Assembly: GCF_008312935.1 (NCBI RefSeq)
Contig: NZ_VSZO01000001.1
Location: 806,001 to 870,000, forward strand
DNA: 64,000 bases
Direction: 5' to 3'
DNA from: Roseiconus lacunae
Lineage (GTDB): Bacteria; Planctomycetota; Planctomycetia; Pirellulales; Pirellulaceae
Below, piece after piece: positions 24,435 to 33,266 of the stretch. Under the pieces are notes generated by a model. It was not told the DNA's origin and ran no database searches. It saw only the letters and a program-made list of their open reading frames with translations. Position numbers and translations under genes: made by a program. Every line of letters begins with the position of its first letter. Positions within the stretch are counted from its first letter, which is position 1.

Positions 24435-25119
24435 CCGTCTCTACCTGTTGTTGCACGACGTCGTATAAGTAGCCTTCGATCGACCGGACGTCAGTCCCAA
24501 ATCGTTCGATCAATCGGGCCGCATCGGTCAGCGTGATTTGTGGGACGTCGGTCGCCGGGCCACGAAGCGATGCGAGCACTCGCCGGTTTAAGATCTCGGT
24601 CAGTTTTTCCGCCGTCAACGTCAGTCCGATCCGATCGGTGTGGACATCATAGCCGGCCCGGCGCAGCGGCCCCGTCAAATCGCGATGGCTGGATAAAACC
24701 AAAGGCACGCCACTATCGAAAACCAGGCGCCGAATCCGTCGTGGTAACCGTTGGGCTTCGTCGACCAACAATGGCCATCCCCACGGGATCGTCGGACACG
24801 CGGCATCTTCGGGCAAATACACGTACGCCGCCTGGGGAATGACCCTTCCGATCGCCAGCATCCGCGTGGTCTTGCCTCGACCACAATCGCCTAACAGTTG
24901 AAACGCGGCTCGGGATCGGAACTGCCAATCCCTCGTCGCAGATTGCGAACCGATCTGCCGTAAGATGCGATCAACGTCGACGACGGCCAACTCAGCCCTC
25001 TCGGCACGTTCCAGTTCTCCAAACGGGTTACGATACAGATTCGCCGCCTGCCAACGGGTAGCACTCCGGTCCAATCGCATTCGGTGTCGCGCAGCTGTTG
25101 GGGGGACGATCACGTTCAT
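24409..25119 (-). CDS. Small AAA-type ATPase
   Basis: ATG at 25119 (MNVIVPPTAARHRMRL) gives 236 residues. It has a Walker A loop in LLGDCGRGKTTRMLAIG and a Walker B-like GWPLLVDEAQRLP, followed by LVLSSHRDLTGPLRRAGYD and an alpha-helical C-terminal part (EKLTEILNRRVLAS, RFGTDVRSIEGYLYDVVQQQ). DEAQ resembles the DEAQ box of ExeA/TniB-like ATPases, but no transposition or secretion gene is next to it. Its 3' end overlaps the arrestin-like gene by 26 nt. It starts only 37 nt from the start of the divergent WD40 gene. Confidence 0.82.
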   Translation of the reverse strand: MNVIVPPTAARHRMRLDRSATRWQAANLYRNPFGELERAERAELAVVDVDRILRQIGSQSATRDWQFRSRAAFQLLGDCGRGKTTRMLAIGRVIPQAAYVYLPEDAACPTIPWGWPLLVDEAQRLPRRIRRLVFDSGVPLVLSSHRDLTGPLRRAGYDVHTDRIGLTLTAEKLTEILNRRVLASLRGPATDVPQITLTDAARLIERFGTDVRSIEGYLYDVVQQQVETDGELRFID

Positions 25120-25156
25120 GCCCCTACTATGCCCGAGTCGGACCGGAATCTGCAAG

Positions 25157-26302
25157 ATGAGACCAGGCCAAGCCAAGCGACCTCCATCCGCCATACGATA
25201 TTGCGATCGGCGTGACGCCGTTCGAACAGCCTGTCTCGCGATCACTCAACTGGTGATCGCGACCCAATCTTTGGTCTATGCACAATCTCCGGCACCCCCG
25301 ATCACCGACGTCGCTTTCACCCCCGATGGCAACGCGATCGTTGCGGTCAGTCAATCGGGGCTGCAAATCTACCGCTGGCCGTCACTTGATTTGCAACGTA
25401 CCGTGCTTGATTTGCGAGGTACCTTGGAGGTCGATGCGCCGAACCTACACTGTGTTGCATTCTCATCCGATGGAAGCCACGTCGCCATCGGCGGAGGCGA
25501 GCCGTCCCAGTCGGGCTCGGTGGAAATCTTCCCTTGGCCACTGTCTTCGGAAGCTCAAACGAGGGAAGCCAAATTCTCTCGCTCGCAACGCCTGACCGGT
25601 CACGACGATTCCGTTCGTGCCATCGTCTGGCTAGGACCAACGTCGATCGCATCGGCAAGTTTAGACCGCACGATTATCCGTTGGGACCTCGCCGGCGAAC
25701 CACATCGGCAACAGACACTTCGCGGTCATTCTCGCAGCATTCATGCATTGGCCGCTTTTGACGTCACCTCGAAATCGAACCCGCAAGCTTCGACATCCGT
25801 ATCGAAAACAGTCCGTACCGGTCTTATCAGCGGTGGGGACGACCGTTCGATTCGCGTTTGGGAATTGATGCCAGAGGCGGGTTCGTCGCCGCTCCGCCGA
25901 ACGCTCCATCAACACACCGCAGCCATCAATGACTTGGCGACCCGGGCAAATGGCAACGGCCTTCCGATGGTCGCGTCCGCGTCGGCCGATCGATCGATTC
26001 GATTTTGGCAACCGACGATCGGCCGGATGGTTCGTTATGTTCGACTGCCTGCGGTTCCGTTGGTCGTCGCATGGCTCGATGACAAGCACCTGGTCACCGG
26101 ATGTGACGACGGCCAGGTTCGATTGATCGACACCGTCAACGTCCAGGTCATCGAGACCCTGCCTGTACTGGAAGGCTGGGTCTACAGCCTTGCGGTCTCT
26201 GCCAAACAAGATAACGCCCCCCGAACGTCGATCGTTGTCGGTGGCAGCGGTGGTCAATTACGATCACTTGACTTTACAATCCCCGAGAAACTCGCTCGCT
26301 GA
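25157..26302 (+). CDS. Exported WD40 repeat protein
   Basis: ATG at 25157 gives 381 residues with a signal-like hydrophobic stretch (VRTACLAITQLVIATQSLVY, likely cleavage after AYA/VYA-Q near residue 43). The rest is a WD40 beta-propeller: repeats contain the GH...W-D pattern, for example LTGHDDSVRAIVWLGPTSIA, SASLDRTIIRWD, RGHSRSIHALAAF, SGGDDRSIRVWELMP and SASADRSIRFWQP. About five to six blades are visible. Such proteins are abundant in planctomycetes as scaffolds; no partner can be named. The gene is divergent from the AAA ATPase. Confidence 0.82.
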   Translation: MRPGQAKRPPSAIRYCDRRDAVRTACLAITQLVIATQSLVYAQSPAPPITDVAFTPDGNAIVAVSQSGLQIYRWPSLDLQRTVLDLRGTLEVDAPNLHCVAFSSDGSHVAIGGGEPSQSGSVEIFPWPLSSEAQTREAKFSRSQRLTGHDDSVRAIVWLGPTSIASASLDRTIIRWDLAGEPHRQQTLRGHSRSIHALAAFDVTSKSNPQASTSVSKTVRTGLISGGDDRSIRVWELMPEAGSSPLRRTLHQHTAAINDLATRANGNGLPMVASASADRSIRFWQPTIGRMVRYVRLPAVPLVVAWLDDKHLVTGCDDGQVRLIDTVNVQVIETLPVLEGWVYSLAVSAKQDNAPRTSIVVGGSGGQLRSLDFTIPEKLAR

Positions 26303-26351
26303 ATCTACCTGTCTACCATCCCACCTGACACCATTGCCGCGACCGCTCACG

Positions 26352-26792
26352 ATGCCTTCCGAAACGTCATCTCCGTCACGACGCATTGTTTACCCATCCG
26401 CCGTGGACTGGTGGTTGGCCGCACTGTTGATGCTTGGGCCGCTGATCTGTGTCGGGGTCACCGGAATGTTGCTGATCGAAGGCAAAAATCAAGACGCCTT
26501 CATCAGTTTGGTCACCGGAGCCGGGGTCCTGTTACTGACGGGTCTGTTGGTCATCCCCTGTCGCTACACGATCACCGAGGACACGTTAGCGATACGCTGC
26601 GGCATCGTGATGTCGCGGATCCCGCTGTCGCAGATCAGAACGATCGAACCGAGCGGTAGCTGGCTGAGTGCCCCGGCGCTATCAGTTCGTCGGGTCAAGA
26701 TCACAACGGCTTCACGCTTCTATCTCGTATCGCCAATCGATCGGGAACGATTCATCAGCGAACTCGCAGACGCCGCTAAACTGGATCAATAA
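26352..26792 (+). CDS. PH-domain membrane protein
   Basis: A 146-residue protein with two N-terminal membrane helices (WWLAALLMLGPLICVGVTGM and VTGAGVLLLTGLLVIP) followed by a bacterial PH-like domain (YTITEDTLAIRCGIVMSRIP, then LSQIRTIEPS and FYLVSPIDRERFISELADAA). This matches small planctomycete and firmicute PH-domain proteins of unknown function. ATG at 26352, 49 nt after the WD40 stop, on the same strand. Confidence 0.8.
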   Translation: MPSETSSPSRRIVYPSAVDWWLAALLMLGPLICVGVTGMLLIEGKNQDAFISLVTGAGVLLLTGLLVIPCRYTITEDTLAIRCGIVMSRIPLSQIRTIEPSGSWLSAPALSVRRVKITTASRFYLVSPIDRERFISELADAAKLDQ

Positions 26793-26856
26793 CGTTGTCA
26801 TTCGCCTCGCGAGCACAGCGTCCCTAAGAACTCCGCCTTACTCACCTACGACCTCG

Positions 26857-27744
26857 CTACACCTTGCCCAGCGAAAGACCTTCGAGCATTTTTTCGGCCG
26901 CGTCGCTTTTGTTGAGCACGTAGTAATGGATGCCGGCGACTTGGTTCTCGAGTAGATCGATCGTCTGCTTGCGAGCATGCTCGACACCGATTTCAAACTG
27001 CTCCGCGTCGTCTTCGACGGCGTTCATCGCGGCGGCCAGTTGATCTGGGATACGGGCTTTGCACAAACCGGCAATTCGTTCGGCTTGCCGAAAATTGGTC
27101 ACCGGCAGAATGCCTGGGACGATTGGGACATGGATCCCCGCCTGATCGCACGCGTCTCTGAAACGATAGAAATCGTCGTTGTCATAGAACAACTGCGTCA
27201 CCACAACGTCGGCACCGGCATCGACCTTTCGTTTTAGGTTGGTCAAATCGGTCGCCGCATCGATGGCCTCTTGATGAACTTCCGGATAACCCGCGACGGC
27301 GATACCAAACTCGTCGGCGAATTCGCTACGGATCAATTCCACCAATTCATTGGCGTAACGCAGCCCACCTGCGACGGCTTGAAATTCGGTGCTGCCCTGG
27401 GGTGGATCGCCGCGCAAGGCAACGATGTAGTCGGCCCCGCGTTGTTTTGCTTCTCGCAAATAATCACATAGCTGGTCCACCGTCAGCCCGACGCAAGTCA
27501 GGTGCGATGCGACGGGTAAATCCGTCGCTTGACGAACCCGCTGAACGACATCGAGTGTTTTTGTTTGGGTCGATCCGCCCGCCCCATAGGTGCACGTGAA
27601 AAACGCGGGACCGAACTGTGTCAATCGTTCAACATTACGTTCCATCAGCTGCATCCCTTTGTCCGTTTTTGGGGGAAACAGTTCGAACGAAATGGTGCAG
27701 CCCTCGCCTCGGTATTGATCGGCAAGCTTGGTCGTGGAAGTCAT
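26857..27744 (-). CDS. metF: 5,10-methylenetetrahydrofolate reductase
   Basis: MetF reduces 5,10-methylene-THF to 5-methyl-THF for methionine synthesis. ATG at 27744 (MTSTTKLADQYRGEG) gives about 295 residues, the family's normal length; an in-frame ATG at 27807 and a longer frame exist but add unrelated sequence. Motifs include SFELFPPKTDKGMQLM, FFTCTYGAGGSTQTKTLDVV, ALRGDPPQGST, DAGADVVVTQLFYDND and IVPGILPVTNF. A TIM barrel with FAD is expected. The gene stands alone. Confidence 0.94.
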   Translation of the reverse strand: MTSTTKLADQYRGEGCTISFELFPPKTDKGMQLMERNVERLTQFGPAFFTCTYGAGGSTQTKTLDVVQRVRQATDLPVASHLTCVGLTVDQLCDYLREAKQRGADYIVALRGDPPQGSTEFQAVAGGLRYANELVELIRSEFADEFGIAVAGYPEVHQEAIDAATDLTNLKRKVDAGADVVVTQLFYDNDDFYRFRDACDQAGIHVPIVPGILPVTNFRQAERIAGLCKARIPDQLAAAMNAVEDDAEQFEIGVEHARKQTIDLLENQVAGIHYYVLNKSDAAEKMLEGLSLGKV

Positions 27745-28247
27745 TGTCGATCGAAAATCCTTGTGGGATGAAGAATTGTGCAATGAAGAATCTTGTGATT
27801 TGAACATTGGTTGGTGGTCCCATTGTATCGCCCCGGCAGAATTCGCCCATAAGGCCCCCAAAAGACCATGAGAACTCCCATTCTGGAAACGTGCCTTCAG
27901 CAATCGACACCCTCTGAGGCTCTTCCGGATGCCGCGTTCCGATCTTGATTTTAGGATAAACCCAATGGGGTTCGCCACGGTTTTGCCGCAATGACCGCGG
28001 CGAACGCCTGTCGACTGATTGACCAGACTTATGATTGACCAGACTTAAATGACTGGTAGCGACAAAGCACGAGCCGCTTCCGTCTGGAGACGGAATCCCA
28101 CCTCATCGATGCAAAACTTGACCTCGCTGGGCGTCCTCCCTAGACTCGCGGGCCACCCCGCCGAGGCAATCTGGCGACTCGTTGACGCGAACGGAAAGAT
28201 CGACGTGATCGTTTGATGAAATTCGCAAGCACAGAAATTCGCGAGCA
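27745..28247. other. Intergenic region between metF and gntP-like gene
   Basis: About 500 bases with promoters presumably for both divergent genes. A direct repeat (GAAGAATTGTG then GAAGAATCTTGTG) lies near 27767-27797. An ATG-started 55-codon frame at 28049-28216 is the only coding hint and is unsupported. Confidence 0.4.
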
Positions 28248-28415
28248 TTGGGCCAACTCACTAGAATAGCGGCCCGTCCCGCCAGACGCTCCACGCCCCA
28301 CCTTTTCTCACACGCTTCTCCATCGGTGCCAACCTTGATCGATGCTGCTTTGTTCGGACTGCCGGACCCATTCGGATTCTTGACGACCGAGGCTGTCGCC
28401 CAATCGACACCTCAC

Positions 28416-29921
28416 ATGTTTGGACTGACGAGTCTTTTCGGGCAACCTTGTTTGGGACAGCCTTGTTTTCTAGCTCAAGCCGCGGAGTCCGTCGTCGCCG
28501 AAACGACGCTTCAGCCGGCGCCGTTGATCGCCTTGCTGGCGATCGGAATTGCGTTGCTGCTAGTGCTCATTTTAAAGCTAAAACTTTCCGCATTCCTGGC
28601 GCTCTTGATCGTTTCGGTCCTCGTCGCGGCGACCAGTCGGTTGGTGAACCCCGAAGCGGTCCCGTTGACGCAAGTCGCCGATACGATCGTCACCAGCATG
28701 GGCGGCGCCCTCGGTTTTATCGCCACCATTATCGGCGTCGGCGCGATCTTTGGGGCGATCCTAGAACACAGCGGCGGCACTCAATCGCTCGCCAATTACT
28801 TGGTGCGAAAGTTTGGCGCCAAACACGCGCCCTGGGCAATGTTGCTAACCGGCTTCATCATTTCTGTACCGGTGTTCTTGGACGTCGCCTTGGTGATCCT
28901 CGCTCCGTTGCTGTACGCCCTGGCACGAGACACCAAACGTCCGTTCCTACACTTCGGGTTGCCACTGGTCGCGGGGCTCGCGGTCACTCACGGCTTTGTA
29001 CCGCCAACTCCGGGACCGGTCGCGGTCGCCTATTTCCTTGGCGTCAATCTGGGTTGGGTGATCCTGTTCGGTGTCCTGGTCGGACTGCCCACGGCGTTGA
29101 TCTGCGGTCCTCCTCTTTGCATCCTGCTCAGCAAGGGCGTCGAACTCCCGATGCCGGAAGAAGAGTTCATCGAAGAGACCAAAGTTGAGCTTCCGTCGGT
29201 CGGTTTTATCCTGGCGTTAATCGGATTGCCGATCGGAATGATTCTGGCCAATACCATTGTCGAACAGTGGTATGCATCAGGTTTACCCGAAGGCCTATCC
29301 CGTCAAGAACGCGGTGCCCAACTTTCGCAGTTACTCGCCGACAGCCCGCTGCCGATGCAGTTAATCTCGTTCTTTGGTCACCCCGTCATCGCGTTGCTAA
29401 TCTCGACCATCATCGCGTTGTATTTCCTTGGCACCCGCCGCGGTGTTGACCGCGAAACGTTACTGGACATTTCGACCAAGGCCCTGGGACCGGCGGGAAT
29501 CATCATCCTGATCACCGGTGCCGGCGGTGTCTTCAAAGGCGTGCTTGCGGCGACTGGGATCACCGATGCGATGGAGATCATGTTCGCCGACTCGGGCATC
29601 TCGGTGCTGCTACTGGCATGGATGTTCGCCACACTGATCCGAATCGCCCAGGGTTCCGCGACGGTTGCGATGCTGACCGCGGCCGGGTTGATGGGGAACT
29701 TCACGGTCGGCATGACGCAGCCTCAACTGGCTCTGATCGCGGTCGCGATTGCTGCCGGTGCGACGGGCTTCTCTCATGTCAACGATTCCGGATTCTGGAT
29801 GATTTCCCGGTACTTCAAAATGAGCGAAGGACAAACGCTTCGTACCTGGGGCGTGATCTCGACGTGTATCTCCTTCGTCGGCTTCGGCATCGCTACCATC
29901 CTTTGGCAATTCTTCGGCTGA
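28416..29921 (+). CDS. GntP-family gluconate/sugar-acid permease
   Basis: A polytopic inner-membrane proton symporter of the gluconate permease family. The frame has about twelve hydrophobic segments with family stretches: VTSMGGALGFIATIIGVGAI, ILEHSGGTQSLANYLVRKFG, GVVPPTPGP-like HGFVPPTPGPVAVAYFLGVN, and ATGFSHVNDSGFWMISRYF near the end. The start is uncertain: ATG at 28416 or GTG at 28326; a TTG-started frame goes back to 28248. Substrate cannot be decided; gluconate and related acids are the known ones. A terminator-like hairpin follows at 30094-30130. Confidence 0.88.
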   Translation: MFGLTSLFGQPCLGQPCFLAQAAESVVAETTLQPAPLIALLAIGIALLLVLILKLKLSAFLALLIVSVLVAATSRLVNPEAVPLTQVADTIVTSMGGALGFIATIIGVGAIFGAILEHSGGTQSLANYLVRKFGAKHAPWAMLLTGFIISVPVFLDVALVILAPLLYALARDTKRPFLHFGLPLVAGLAVTHGFVPPTPGPVAVAYFLGVNLGWVILFGVLVGLPTALICGPPLCILLSKGVELPMPEEEFIEETKVELPSVGFILALIGLPIGMILANTIVEQWYASGLPEGLSRQERGAQLSQLLADSPLPMQLISFFGHPVIALLISTIIALYFLGTRRGVDRETLLDISTKALGPAGIIILITGAGGVFKGVLAATGITDAMEIMFADSGISVLLLAWMFATLIRIAQGSATVAMLTAAGLMGNFTVGMTQPQLALIAVAIAAGATGFSHVNDSGFWMISRYFKMSEGQTLRTWGVISTCISFVGFGIATILWQFFG

Positions 29922-30093
29922 TGGACCGCCGATTCGCCACGAAGACTCTTTTGCAAGCATTTCCGCTATGCCCATGGTCGATCCATTGGTCGCCGACGAG
30001 GGGAATAGGGGGGCCGCGCGACGTCGACAATCGCGGTGATTTGAAAGTCGATCTGGCGGTCGCCGGGGAAAAAGCCTAGCCTGATTTTGCTCG

Positions 30094-30130
30094 GCAACTA
30101 CGTAGCTTTGCCGTAGTTGCTCTTTTCTTT
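30094..30130 (+). terminator. Likely intrinsic terminator after gntP-like gene
   Basis: GCAACTACG pairs perfectly with CGTAGTTGC (9 bp) around TAGCTTTGC, followed by TCTTTTCTTT. It is about 170 nt after the permease stop and before the glycosyltransferase start. Confidence 0.65.
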
Positions 30131-30162
30131 GGATTAAAAAAGCAACACGAAGGATCGTGACC

Positions 30163-31287
30163 ATGTCAGCTGGCGAACGAACACCGAAATCCGAGTTTCG
30201 GAAACGTAGGGACGAACAAGCGACGACACCGACTCCCGTCATCGCGACGATTCCGGTCGATGATCTAACACGACCGCATTTTCTGGTCAGCCGGATGAGT
30301 GCGATCGGGGACACGATCCTAACGCTGCCGGTCGCATGCGCGTTGCGAGACCGATTTCCCAATGCGACGATCTCTTGGGTCGTCGAAGAGAAATCCTCGC
30401 CGATGGTGCGGCGTCATCGTGCGGTGGACAATGTGATTGTTTTGGAACGCGGCTGGTTCACGTCGCCGAAACGATTGCGTGCGGCACGAAAGCAACTCCG
30501 CGAATTGAACGTCGATATCTCGGTCGACTGCCAAGGCATGACCAAATCCAGTTTGGCATGCTATTTGTCGGGCGCCGCGCATCGAGTCGGCTACGCCGGT
30601 AAGCATGCTCGCGAATTGAGTCGCTGGTTTTCGAACGTCAAAATCAATCCGGTATTTCATCACCTCACCGACCGTTCGCTGGAGCTTTTGATCCCGCTCG
30701 GAATCAACTCGCCAACGATCCGCTGGGATCTGCCCGTCGCCGCCCCGGCACGCGCGTGGGCGCAGCGTTACCGGAGCACCATCGATTCACCCAAGGTCGC
30801 GATCCTGAATCCCGGGGCGACTTGGCACAGCAAACGTTGGTTACCCGAACGGTTTGGTGAAACGGCGCGATACCTTCGTGATCGTTACGGTTACCAATCG
30901 ATCGCGGTCTGGGGCACGCCGCTCGATCGCGCGATGGCGACCGATATCGTTTCCACCAGCCAGGGCGCCGCAATCTTGGCCCCCGACACCGACCTGCAAC
31001 ACCTAGCCGCGATGATTGAAACCTCGGATCTGTTTATCAGCAACGACACCGGTCCACTACATATGGCCGTCGCGGTGGGGACCCAAACGATCGGTCTTTA
31101 TGGCGCCACGCAACCAGGTGACAGCGGCCCGTACGGCCAGATCGCGATCCAAAAAGCGGTCGAAACCGGGAACTCAAGACAACGACGCCAGGCATCTAAT
31201 CAAGCGATGCGGGCCATCGAAGTTCGGCACGTTTGCGAAGCGATCGACCAGATCGAAAGTGAACGCAAACTGTTGGTCGCCGCTTGA
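30163..31287 (+). CDS. Glycosyltransferase family 9 (heptosyltransferase-like)
   Basis: A 374-residue enzyme of the ADP-heptose:LPS heptosyltransferase family, which adds heptose in lipopolysaccharide core synthesis. It has FLVSRMSAIGDTILTLPVA (nucleotide-sugar fold N-terminus), VDCQGMTKSSLACYLSGA, ILNPGATWHSKRWLPERF in the middle and FISNDTGPLHMAVAVGTQTI, the conserved donor-binding block, near the C-terminus. ATG at 30163 with AAGGA eight bases upstream. Its stop overlaps the MazG-like ATG by one base. Confidence 0.9.
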   Translation: MSAGERTPKSEFRKRRDEQATTPTPVIATIPVDDLTRPHFLVSRMSAIGDTILTLPVACALRDRFPNATISWVVEEKSSPMVRRHRAVDNVIVLERGWFTSPKRLRAARKQLRELNVDISVDCQGMTKSSLACYLSGAAHRVGYAGKHARELSRWFSNVKINPVFHHLTDRSLELLIPLGINSPTIRWDLPVAAPARAWAQRYRSTIDSPKVAILNPGATWHSKRWLPERFGETARYLRDRYGYQSIAVWGTPLDRAMATDIVSTSQGAAILAPDTDLQHLAAMIETSDLFISNDTGPLHMAVAVGTQTIGLYGATQPGDSGPYGQIAIQKAVETGNSRQRRQASNQAMRAIEVRHVCEAIDQIESERKLLVAA

Positions 31288-31634
31288 TGAGTGACACTCC
31301 CAACCACAGCGATCAGACGGCGACGGTTCGGCACCTGCGTGACGTCGTCGAACGGTTCGTTGCCGAACGTGACTGGCATTCGTTCCACAACCCGAAAAAC
31401 CTGACGATGTCGTTAGCCATCGAAACAGGTGAATTGATGGAACACTTCCAGTGGTTGACGTTGGAAGAATCTGCGGTCGTCAAAGACGACCCCAAACGTA
31501 AGCATGACGTCGGCGAAGAACTTGCCGATTGCTTGTCATACCTGCTCGCGCTGGCAAACATGATGGACATCGATGTCACCACGACGCTGGAAGCAAAGAT
31601 GAAACGCAACGCGATCAAGTATCCCGTCCCCTGA
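31287..31634 (+). CDS. MazG-like nucleotide pyrophosphohydrolase
   Basis: A 115-residue all-alpha NTP pyrophosphatase, probably cleaning up non-canonical or excess dNTPs. The metal-binding pattern of the MazG/RS21-C6 family is present: SLAIETGELMEHFQWLTLEE and then VGEELADCLSYLLALAN. Size fits the RS21-C6-like dCTP pyrophosphatases. The ATG overlaps the glycosyltransferase stop by one base, suggesting coupled translation. Confidence 0.88.
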   Translation: MSDTPNHSDQTATVRHLRDVVERFVAERDWHSFHNPKNLTMSLAIETGELMEHFQWLTLEESAVVKDDPKRKHDVGEELADCLSYLLALANMMDIDVTTTLEAKMKRNAIKYPVP

Positions 31635-31682
31635 AGTCAGCCGCTCGGCCGACATCGTTCGGTAGACTCGCCTAACGATCCG

Positions 31683-33266
31683 CTACAGCCCCAATTCTTT
31701 TCGCACGTTTTCCGGCGTCGCAATCGTTCTCGGACGTGTCGCTTTCCAAGAAGCGAACACGGCCATCAAAGACAAACAGATCGCGCCACCGACGATGTTG
31801 TGGACTTGCCACGCCGGCAACCCTTGGTCGAGCGCCGTGAACAGAGTGAACGCCCAGTTGGTGATCTGCCATGCCGGGTCATAGCTGATCTGCTGATAGT
31901 CATAGTAATGAAGCTGCAACGAATACGGCAGCAACGCGGCGAGTACGGCGACGACGACGAACGCCGCCAACCCGATCTCGACGCGAGGGTTATTGCGAAG
32001 CCTGATCGCCCACATCATCACCCGTACGATGACCAGATAGCCAACCACATAAGAAGCGTACAGTAGCCCGGGGTCACCGATGTAGGCATTCAACCGCCCG
32101 ATACCAGTCCCACGGGCGATCCCCGTATTTGCGATGTACTGGACCGACAACTGCTGCAGCACCGTCAACAATCCGATACACGTGATCGCGAAAATGGTCC
32201 CGGTCGCCGGACCCGGCGTCAGCCAAGTCAGCATCAAACGGGCGAGAAAGCTCTGTGGCAATTCGCGTCGGATTCGCGGCGTCATGGTGTCGCTTTCGCT
32301 GACCATCATCGCACCGCTGATCGTCCAAATCGCCGACAGGACAAACAGACTGATCATATAAATCCCGATCCCACGCTGTTCCAACAGAACCAATGACGCG
32401 GCGCTGATGGTCACACAGACCACGGTGAAACCGAGTAATGAAAGCCGTATCGCCGTCGACCGATTTTCCGTTTCGGGTGTCAACTGCGCCGCGGTCGCGG
32501 TCAGCATCAAATGCGACGCGGCTATTGCAAAGGCGACCGTCGCCAACACGGTGAAAACCAAATCCGTTGTCGTCAGCGGGTTCCCGTAAAACACCATCCC
32601 GATCACCATCGCGCTGACGCCATATTCGGCCAACAGCAGAACGATAATCAGCACCAACATGGTCATCACCCGGCCGCCTCGACCTTTGGACACGGGCGCA
32701 AAGAACAGCCCCATCACCGTTAGCACCATCCCGGCGACGGCCAACGATCCGATGATCAGCAACGTTGTCGGAAGATCAACACCGCGAAGTGAGTAGGCGT
32801 ACGCCAGGCATGGAAACAAAGTGACAAAGTAAAGCAACATTTGCAGCATCGCGCTGAACAGCTTTCCTAACACGATCTGCCAAGGCGAAAGTGTTGTGAT
32901 CGATAGCAGTTCCAGCGTCCCGTCATCGATCTCGCTTTCTAGCGACCGATAGGCGGCCAGCGGCACGACCAACATCATCGGCAGTGCCAACACGGCGTAG
33001 TAGCCGATCATCATTCGTGGTGCCGATGGCGAGGTATAAATCTGCGGCATCATCGAAAGGCTGCCCGCGACCGTCCACGCCAATGCCGCAAATAGGATCA
33101 ACGAAAACGTCACCACAAACTGGCGACTCTTAAGCGACTGCCGCGTTTCCTTGACCAAAATCGGATTGATCGCATCGCCGAACCGTTCGCAACGCCGATC
33201 GAGCGAGTCGAGCCAATCGGCAAAAAAGCTGACGGGCGATTCCTGTTGTTCCACCGCCAAACTCAT
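31683..33266 (-). CDS. ABC-2 type transporter permease
   Basis: A 527-residue membrane protein with about twelve hydrophobic segments, starting MSLAVEQQESPVSFFADWLD and with NPILVKETRQSLKSRQFVVT before the first helix, a usual start of ABC-2 permeases. The stretch ESEIDDGTLELLSITTLSPW is the characteristic cytosolic coupling motif of the planctomycete-type permease. It is the last gene of a four-gene operon and overlaps the ATPase gene by 4 nt. Substrate unknown. Confidence 0.88.
   Translation of the reverse strand: MSLAVEQQESPVSFFADWLDSLDRRCERFGDAINPILVKETRQSLKSRQFVVTFSLILFAALAWTVAGSLSMMPQIYTSPSAPRMMIGYYAVLALPMMLVVPLAAYRSLESEIDDGTLELLSITTLSPWQIVLGKLFSAMLQMLLYFVTLFPCLAYAYSLRGVDLPTTLLIIGSLAVAGMVLTVMGLFFAPVSKGRGGRVMTMLVLIIVLLLAEYGVSAMVIGMVFYGNPLTTTDLVFTVLATVAFAIAASHLMLTATAAQLTPETENRSTAIRLSLLGFTVVCVTISAASLVLLEQRGIGIYMISLFVLSAIWTISGAMMVSESDTMTPRIRRELPQSFLARLMLTWLTPGPATGTIFAITCIGLLTVLQQLSVQYIANTGIARGTGIGRLNAYIGDPGLLYASYVVGYLVIVRVMMWAIRLRNNPRVEIGLAAFVVVAVLAALLPYSLQLHYYDYQQISYDPAWQITNWAFTLFTALDQGLPAWQVHNIVGGAICLSLMAVFASWKATRPRTIATPENVRKELGL

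Noticed and set aside
28049-28216. 55-codon frame MTGSDKARAASVWRR...
   Set aside because: It starts right after a stop, has no strong ribosome site, and no family match. It may be real but is not supported.
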